Assembly: GCA_046341775.1 (NCBI GenBank)
Contig: JBKDQQ010000084.1
Coordinates: 1-64,000, forward strand
Length of the DNA stretch: 64,000 nt
Direction: 5' to 3'
Source of the DNA: SXXH01 sp041165735
Lineage (GTDB): Bacteria; Planctomycetota; UBA1135; GCA-002686595
Below the pieces are notes generated by a model. It had not been told where the DNA came from and did no database searches. It was given only the letters and a program-made list of their open reading frames with translations. Positions 57,396 through 64,000 of the stretch are shown one piece after another (positions within the stretch are counted from its first letter, which is position 1; every line of letters starts with the position of its first letter). Position numbers and translations under genes: made by a program.

Positions 57396-59510
57396 ATGAG
57401 GTCGCGCGCCCTTGGCACCCTGCTCTTCATCCTCGCGCTCGCCTGCGCCCTGTGGCTCCGGCCCGACGGCGAGCGGCACGCCGTGGCACCCGTGGCACCC
57501 GTGGCATCCGGCGCGACGGACGGGGCTTCGCCGAAGCCGCTCCTCGCTCCGCTCGAGGAGCCCATCGTCCCGAGGCGCGCCGAAGCCGAGCCGTCCACCG
57601 ACTCCGCCGCGCCCTCGCGCGGCGCGGCCTCGGGCCACGAGGTCGCCCTGCGCGTCGTGGACGCGAGCGGCGCGCCGCTCGTCGGGGCGCGCGTGGTGCT
57701 GTTCGAGGAACCCTTCCCCTCTTGGACGGCCCGGCCGGAGGAGGCCACCGACGAGTCGGGCATGGCGCGCTTCGCGCGTCGCGGCGCGGGTCCGTACCAC
57801 TACGCGGTGCGCCATGCCGGCCACGCGGCGACGCGCCTCGGTCCGCTGACGACGCTCGGGACGCACGAGCTCGTGCTGCAACCCGCGGCCGCGTTGCGCG
57901 TGCGACTGGTCGACGAGCTGGACTCCAGCGCGATCGACGGCGTGGAGGTGCTGCTGGCGCCGGAGTCCTTCGCCACGCTCGCCCAGGGCGAAGCGGCGCT
58001 CGAGACGACCAAGGGAGGCGAGTGCGACTTCGAGTCGCTGCTGCCGGGCAAGTACAGGCTGCACGCCTCGACGCCAGCGCGCTGGATTCCCGTCTCCATG
58101 GAATTGCACATCGGGCCCGGCCGCGCGGAGCAGGAGCTGCGCGCGCGCCGCGGCAGGCTGGCGCGTGGCCACGTGGTGGACGAAGACGGCGACTATGTGG
58201 CGGAAGCGAGCATCGTGCTGGCGCAGCGCGACCGCCGCCACCCCGTCACGGATGGATACGGGCGCTTCGAACTGGCGGTCGGCGGCGTCGGCGAGCTGGT
58301 GCGCGTCGAGCATCACGACCACCCCGCCGTGGAGGTCCAGGTGCCCCACCTGGCCTTCGCGCCGCTCGAGGCGGGCGAGGCGCCGCGTTGGCGCATCGCG
58401 CTGGAGTCCGCGGCGGCGGCGAGCTTCCGGGTCGTGGATGCGAGCGGACGCGCGCGTCCCGGGGCGCGCGCCACGATCCACGAACGCGGCGCGACGCGCG
58501 GCCGCGAGGCGCACGTCGACTCGTCGGGCATGCTGACCGCCTATCGCCTGCGACGCGGCGTCGAGCACGTGGTCGTCGTGCGCGCCCCGGGCTGCGCCAC
58601 GCTCGTGCGCGCCTTCGAATCGCCGCGCGAACCGCATAGGCACCTGGGGGACCTCGTGCTCGACACGCGTCCAGCCCGCTTGACGGTCCTCGTGCGCGCC
58701 AAGTCAGGCGCGCCGCTGGCGGACGCGCGCGTCGATCTGCAGGAAGCCGCGTCGCTCGACGTGTCGAGCCTCGCGGGCTGGCGGCGCTCGGCGACCTCCA
58801 ACCACGCGGGACTCGTCGTGTTCGAGGACTTGGCGGCCGGCGGCACCATCGTCGAGGCGTGGCCCCTCAACTCGCACGCGCCTTGCTCCGCGAAGTTCGA
58901 ACTGGCCGCGGGCGAGGATCGACGCCTCGAACTCGTGGCCGAGCACGGCGGGGCGCTGCGCGGCTTCGTGGTTGGCGCCGATGGCGTCCCGATCGCCCAG
59001 GCGGAGGTGTTCGTGACGCCAGCGGAGGAGCATCTCGATTGGCCGCGCGCCTCGACCTCCACGGCGGCCGACGGCACCTGGGTGGTGGACGGCTTGCGCG
59101 AAGGCGGCGACCACCACATCCATGTCTCTCCGCCGACGCCCGCGGCCGACGGGCGAGAAGCGACGCGCAAGGCTTGGCGGGGCGGAGTCTTCGGTCCCAT
59201 GCGCCCGGGCCCCGAGACGATCCGCGTCGAACTCGAGCCGCTGCCCTGGCGCGTGCTCGCCTTCGTCGACGCGGCTGGCAATCCGCTCGCCGACCTCGAG
59301 GTGCGCGTGGCGCCGCCGCCGATCGAGGACGATTCGGAGGCGAACGATCCGGCCCGCCCGCGGGCCCTCGCGGTGGTCTCGGCCCCCGATGGAACGGCGC
59401 GCGTCGCATGGCCCGACGACACGCCCATGGTCGTCGAGCCGCGCGGACGGGCCGCGCAGACCCTGTCGTGGAGCGCGGCGCAGGAACGCATCGTCGTGCG
59501 CCTGCCCTGA
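57396..59510 (+). CDS. Exported carboxypeptidase-regulatory-like repeat protein
   Basis: 704 residues from the second ATG (see promoter entry). Signal peptide or anchor (GTLLFILALACALWL), then repeated beta-sandwich domains of the carboxypeptidase regulatory-like (CarboxypepD_reg/DUF4480-like) type: HEVALRVVDASGAPLVGARVVLFEE, ASFRVVDASGRARPGARATIHERG, LTVLVRAKSGAPLADARVDLQEA, LRGFVVGADGVPIAQAEVFVTP and VLAFVDAAGNPLADLEVRVAP, five or more units. The repeated pattern V-D-A-x-G-x-P-L-A-x-A-x-V is typical of cell-surface or adhesive proteins in planctomycetes. No catalytic motif. Ligand unknown. Confidence 0.85.
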   Translation: MRSRALGTLLFILALACALWLRPDGERHAVAPVAPVASGATDGASPKPLLAPLEEPIVPRRAEAEPSTDSAAPSRGAASGHEVALRVVDASGAPLVGARVVLFEEPFPSWTARPEEATDESGMARFARRGAGPYHYAVRHAGHAATRLGPLTTLGTHELVLQPAAALRVRLVDELDSSAIDGVEVLLAPESFATLAQGEAALETTKGGECDFESLLPGKYRLHASTPARWIPVSMELHIGPGRAEQELRARRGRLARGHVVDEDGDYVAEASIVLAQRDRRHPVTDGYGRFELAVGGVGELVRVEHHDHPAVEVQVPHLAFAPLEAGEAPRWRIALESAAAASFRVVDASGRARPGARATIHERGATRGREAHVDSSGMLTAYRLRRGVEHVVVVRAPGCATLVRAFESPREPHRHLGDLVLDTRPARLTVLVRAKSGAPLADARVDLQEAASLDVSSLAGWRRSATSNHAGLVVFEDLAAGGTIVEAWPLNSHAPCSAKFELAAGEDRRLELVAEHGGALRGFVVGADGVPIAQAEVFVTPAEEHLDWPRASTSTAADGTWVVDGLREGGDHHIHVSPPTPAADGREATRKAWRGGVFGPMRPGPETIRVELEPLPWRVLAFVDAAGNPLADLEVRVAPPPIEDDSEANDPARPRALAVVSAPDGTARVAWPDDTPMVVEPRGRAAQTLSWSAAQERIVVRLP

Positions 59511-59544
59511 GGATCGCGGGCCGGCGTCCGCCACTCCGCGCCGC

Positions 59545-61158
59545 TCAATACGCGGCGCGATGCAAGGCTTCGAGCATGTCCCAATCCTTGGCTGTCCAGT
59601 CCGCCATGGCCTCCTCCACCGCCTTGCGCGCCAGTTCCTCCTTGCGCGGAGCCCACTGGCGCCGGCGCTCGCCGGCGATGATCGCCTCGCGGGCGTCGGC
59701 GGACGGGTTCGCCGCGGCGCACGCCGCGTCCACCGCCTGGCGCTCGCGTTCCACGCCCCGCGCCAGGCACGCAAGCAGGTTCGGGAGCAGGTTGGAGGCG
59801 GGCTTCTTGCCGCGCGTCGCCGGACCACTCAGCGTCCGCAGCAGTTGGGATGCGTGGCAGGACTGCTCCGCGTGACCGACGACCCTCGCGCCATCGTGGC
59901 TGGACTCGGGATAGGGACGAGTCAGGATCTCGCGCGCCGGGAGGATGCGATCCTTGGCCGATGCCGTCCGAATGCCGGTCTTCTCGCGGTCGAGCGGTTC
60001 CAAGCTCGCGCCGCCCTTGGCGCGCATGGACATGGCGATGGTGCCCAGCCCGAGCGACATCCACCCGGGCAGCACGGCCTGCAGGTCCGGATCGCGGTCG
60101 GCGAACCACGCATCGAGGACGCCGCGCCCCGCCAGATCGTGGGCCCACTCGTCCTCGCCACCGCCGCCTGTGCAGCTGACGACGGAGAACGGCATCGATT
60201 GCAGTTCGCGACGCGACTCGAACTCGCCCCGCCACTCGCCACGGCGACTCAGCTCGAAGCGCAAGTCGGGATGCAGGGTCACCACCACGGGGCGACCAGC
60301 CTTGCCGCGGACGTGGGCCCCGAACACCCCTTCGAGCCATCCTTGCAGGGCGACCATGTCGCGCAGCAACTCCTTCGCCGGTCCGGCTCCGCCGGTGTGG
60401 ACCACCCGCAGGTCCTTCTCGACCAGCAGCTTCCAACCAGGAGGGAGCGCCGCCTTGGTCCAGTCGTCGATGGCCTGCGACTGCTCCGCCAGGCTGCGGG
60501 CGAACTCGACCGGCGTGGAACCCGAGAGAGGCCGGCCCAGGATCGCCGGACGCGGAGGTGCGAGATCGAGGCTCGATCGTCCGTCCTCCACCAGCTTCAG
60601 GCTGGCCACCGCGCCAGCCAGCGCGCCTTCGGCTTCCACGCGATTGGTCGGCGTGCAGCGCAGCTGGAACACCAGCTCCAGGTCGCCGAAGCGACAAGCG
60701 CGCGCGAGCAGCAGCCGCTGCGGCGTGCCGTTGGCGTCGCCATAGAGCACGCACTCGAAGCCTTGGCAGTCGAAGCCCGTGGCCGCGACGGCGCCCTTGG
60801 ACGCGAGCTGGATCCCGGGCAGTTCGGCGGCGAGCAGCGCGGCGTGGTTCGGATGCACGCGCTCGATGGCGGGGTGGCCGGCGCCCTTCGCGAAGGCGAG
60901 CACGTCCAGCACGCTGTGGCAATGGTCGCGCATGGTGGGCTCGCCGCCCGATTGCCCGGCGTAGAGATGCGGCTTGGACGCGTTCGAGATCCATCGGCCG
61001 ACATGGTGGACCTCGTGCAGCATGACCGGCAGGCGATCCCAACCCTTGGGCGGCTGGAAGCTGAAAGGCGGCTGCGCGGGAGCTTCGCTCCCCGGGCTGG
61101 ACGACATGGCGGGCGCCGCGAGCAGGCAAGCGACCAAGGACAGGAGTAGTCGGCGCAT
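59545..61158 (-). CDS. Exported protein of unknown function
   Basis: 537 residues. Signal peptide (LLLSLVACLLAAPAMS). It contains VMLHEVHHVGRW near residue 45-55 (an HExxH, but close to the N-terminus) and VLPGWMSLGLGTIAMSM near 365, where the W-x-x-EG of peptidase MA families would have Glu but reads Leu. It therefore may be a degenerate relative of gluzincin-type exported proteins such as the one at 49885, or not a peptidase at all. No recognisable cofactor or sugar-binding motif. Convergent with the preceding gene (34 nt between stops). Confidence 0.72.
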   Translation of the reverse strand: MRRLLLSLVACLLAAPAMSSSPGSEAPAQPPFSFQPPKGWDRLPVMLHEVHHVGRWISNASKPHLYAGQSGGEPTMRDHCHSVLDVLAFAKGAGHPAIERVHPNHAALLAAELPGIQLASKGAVAATGFDCQGFECVLYGDANGTPQRLLLARACRFGDLELVFQLRCTPTNRVEAEGALAGAVASLKLVEDGRSSLDLAPPRPAILGRPLSGSTPVEFARSLAEQSQAIDDWTKAALPPGWKLLVEKDLRVVHTGGAGPAKELLRDMVALQGWLEGVFGAHVRGKAGRPVVVTLHPDLRFELSRRGEWRGEFESRRELQSMPFSVVSCTGGGGEDEWAHDLAGRGVLDAWFADRDPDLQAVLPGWMSLGLGTIAMSMRAKGGASLEPLDREKTGIRTASAKDRILPAREILTRPYPESSHDGARVVGHAEQSCHASQLLRTLSGPATRGKKPASNLLPNLLACLARGVERERQAVDAACAAANPSADAREAIIAGERRRQWAPRKEELARKAVEEAMADWTAKDWDMLEALHRAAY

Positions 61159-61299
61159 GATTCGACCGCAGCATAGCGCACCAGCGAGCCATGCGACGCC
61201 ACGCGGCCGCGGACCTGCTGGACGACACGGGCGTGCCGGCTAGCGCGCGATCGTCGGGGCTTCAGGCCGGATGCGGGATCGACGCCAAGCTCGTGCAGT

Positions 61300-62127
61300 T
61301 CACGATGCCTTGGCGCGCAGGTCGACGATGAAGCGCGCGGCCGCGGCGTACATGGCGAGCGAGACCATGCCGCGCGCGACGGCGGCGACGCCGGGCACGT
61401 GCACCAGTTGGATGCCGAGCGCGGCGCCCAAGGCCGCGCCCAGGGCCAGCGGAAGCGCGCGCGAACCCTCGAGCGTGCCGTCGCGCCGGTAGAGCGCCAC
61501 GCTCGTCCAAGCGGTGGCGGTCGACATCGCGAGGCTCGCCGCGCGCGCACCCAAGTAGCCGAGCCCGGGCACGAGATAGAGCAGCCCCGGCACGGCCACC
61601 AATCCGCCGCCGATCCCGAGCAGCGGCGCGAGCACGCCGGAGACGAATCCGACGAGCGCGATCCACAGCGCCTCGGCGAGGTCGAGTTCCAACGCGGCCG
61701 GGACTCCTCGCGCGTCGGGCTCCGCCTGCGCCGCGTCGACGAGCACCCAGGTGCCGACGAGCAGCAGCAACGCCACGAACAACTGCTTCAGGGCACGCGT
61801 CGACAGCCGCCGTCCGACGGCGTAGCCGAGCCAGGTGCCGCCCAACGCGCTCGGCACGAGCAGGCACAAGGTCGCGGCGTGGAAGGCGCGCTGCGGGTGG
61901 AAGGACTCGAACAGCGTGGCGCTCGTCGTGGAGGCCGCGACGAGCACCAACGAGTTCGCCACCGCCCGCTGCATCGGCAAGTGGAACCCGAAGGCGAGGA
62001 TCGGGACGGCGAAGACGCCGCCGCCGATGCCGCACAAGGCGCTGTAGCAACCGAGCAGCACTCCGAGCACCGCCAGCACGGCGGACTTGGGGGACGCGCG
62101 GCCCGGTGCGACGACGGGCTCGACCAT
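61300..62127 (-). CDS. TSUP-family (TauE/SafE) membrane permease
   Basis: 275 residues from the ATG before VEPVVAPGRASPKSAVLAV. About eight transmembrane segments, with the duplicated family signature GIGGGVFAVPIL and GIGGGLVAVPGLLYL and the conserved LSMA/SLAMSTATAWTS half. TSUP proteins carry sulfite, sulfoacetate or other organosulfonates across the inner membrane. Substrate cannot be deduced; no sulfur-metabolism genes are adjacent. A longer in-frame N-terminal extension (to 62343) lacks family sequence and was not used. Divergent from the M16 peptidase gene. Confidence 0.9.
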   Translation of the reverse strand: MVEPVVAPGRASPKSAVLAVLGVLLGCYSALCGIGGGVFAVPILAFGFHLPMQRAVANSLVLVAASTTSATLFESFHPQRAFHAATLCLLVPSALGGTWLGYAVGRRLSTRALKQLFVALLLLVGTWVLVDAAQAEPDARGVPAALELDLAEALWIALVGFVSGVLAPLLGIGGGLVAVPGLLYLVPGLGYLGARAASLAMSTATAWTSVALYRRDGTLEGSRALPLALGAALGAALGIQLVHVPGVAAVARGMVSLAMYAAAARFIVDLRAKAS

Positions 62128-62252
62128 GGCGCTCGATTGTCCGCGCCCCGCGGCGCGAGGCAACCGGGGAACCGGCCCTTCGCGGCAGCGGCCGGCCTTC
62201 GCGCGGCGCCGGGCGCTATCCTCTGCGCCGCGGCGAAAGGCCGTTGCCAACC

Positions 62253-64000
<1,748 letters not shown>

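Overview
The window is high-GC bacterial chromosome, most likely from a member of the Planctomycetota. Support for this: the 16S rRNA 5' region carries planctomycete-style GGCATGCAAGTCG; lpxC and fabZ are fused; HEAT-repeat/von Willebrand A proteins occur in tandem; secreted carboxypeptidase-regulatory-like proteins, large Ser/Thr kinases and an FHA-type sigma-54 activator are present; and the cell makes lipid A and BamA, so it has a Gram-negative outer membrane. Genus cannot be judged from sequence reading alone.

Layout. 0.6-4.3 kb: an ECF sigma factor divergent from two secreted-protein genes that share an identical bipartite promoter-like motif; the second encodes a protein resembling the N-terminal module of vitellogenin/MTP lipid-transfer proteins. 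4.8-8.0 kb (minus): nadB and hflX. 8.0-12.2 kb: a gene-poor, repeat-rich zone holding a short membrane-peptide ORF and lexA, with four different minisatellite arrays (19, 18, 15 and 13 bp). 12.2-17.9 kb (minus): a complete linked rRNA operon, 16S-tRNA-Ile-tRNA-Ala-23S-5S, with boxA sites and a terminator. 18.4-20.0 kb: a lipoprotein L,D-transpeptidase.

20.3-37.2 kb (minus) is a dense housekeeping/envelope supercluster, transcribed glmU-prs-rplY-pth-rpsF-rpsR-rplI-dnaB-bamA-lpxD-lpxC/fabZ-lpxA-Gfo/Idh oxidoreductase-ileS. It joins UDP-GlcNAc and PRPP synthesis, ribosomal proteins, the replicative helicase, outer-membrane protein assembly and the first steps of lipid A synthesis. GlmU makes UDP-GlcNAc, which LpxA, LpxC and LpxD consume. 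ssb, skp and lpxB, common neighbours in other phyla, are absent.

37.4-46.5 kb: two tandem HEAT-vWA exported proteins, an arylsulfotransferase-like protein, an acyl-CoA dehydrogenase, a glycine-tailed membrane protein, phosphatidylserine decarboxylase overlapping a carboxymuconolactone-decarboxylase-like gene. 46.5-53.4 kb (minus): an FHA-GAF-AAA sigma-54 activator, a protease-fold exported protein and a receptor-like Ser/Thr kinase, a possible signalling module. 53.5-64 kb: enoyl-CoA hydratase, two overlapping glutamate dehydrogenase paralogues (the second lacking catalytic lysines), a large carboxypeptidase-regulatory-like secreted protein, a second exported protein of unknown function, a TSUP-family permease and the start of an M16 metallopeptidase lipoprotein that runs off the window.

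The strongest leads for new biology are the ECF sigma factor with two candidate target promoters next to a lipid-transfer-like protein, the catalytic/non-catalytic GDH pair, the GIHH (not HIGH) isoleucyl-tRNA synthetase, the minisatellite zone around lexA, and a recurring TAGRAT-7 nt-ATG arrangement that suggests leaderless transcripts.
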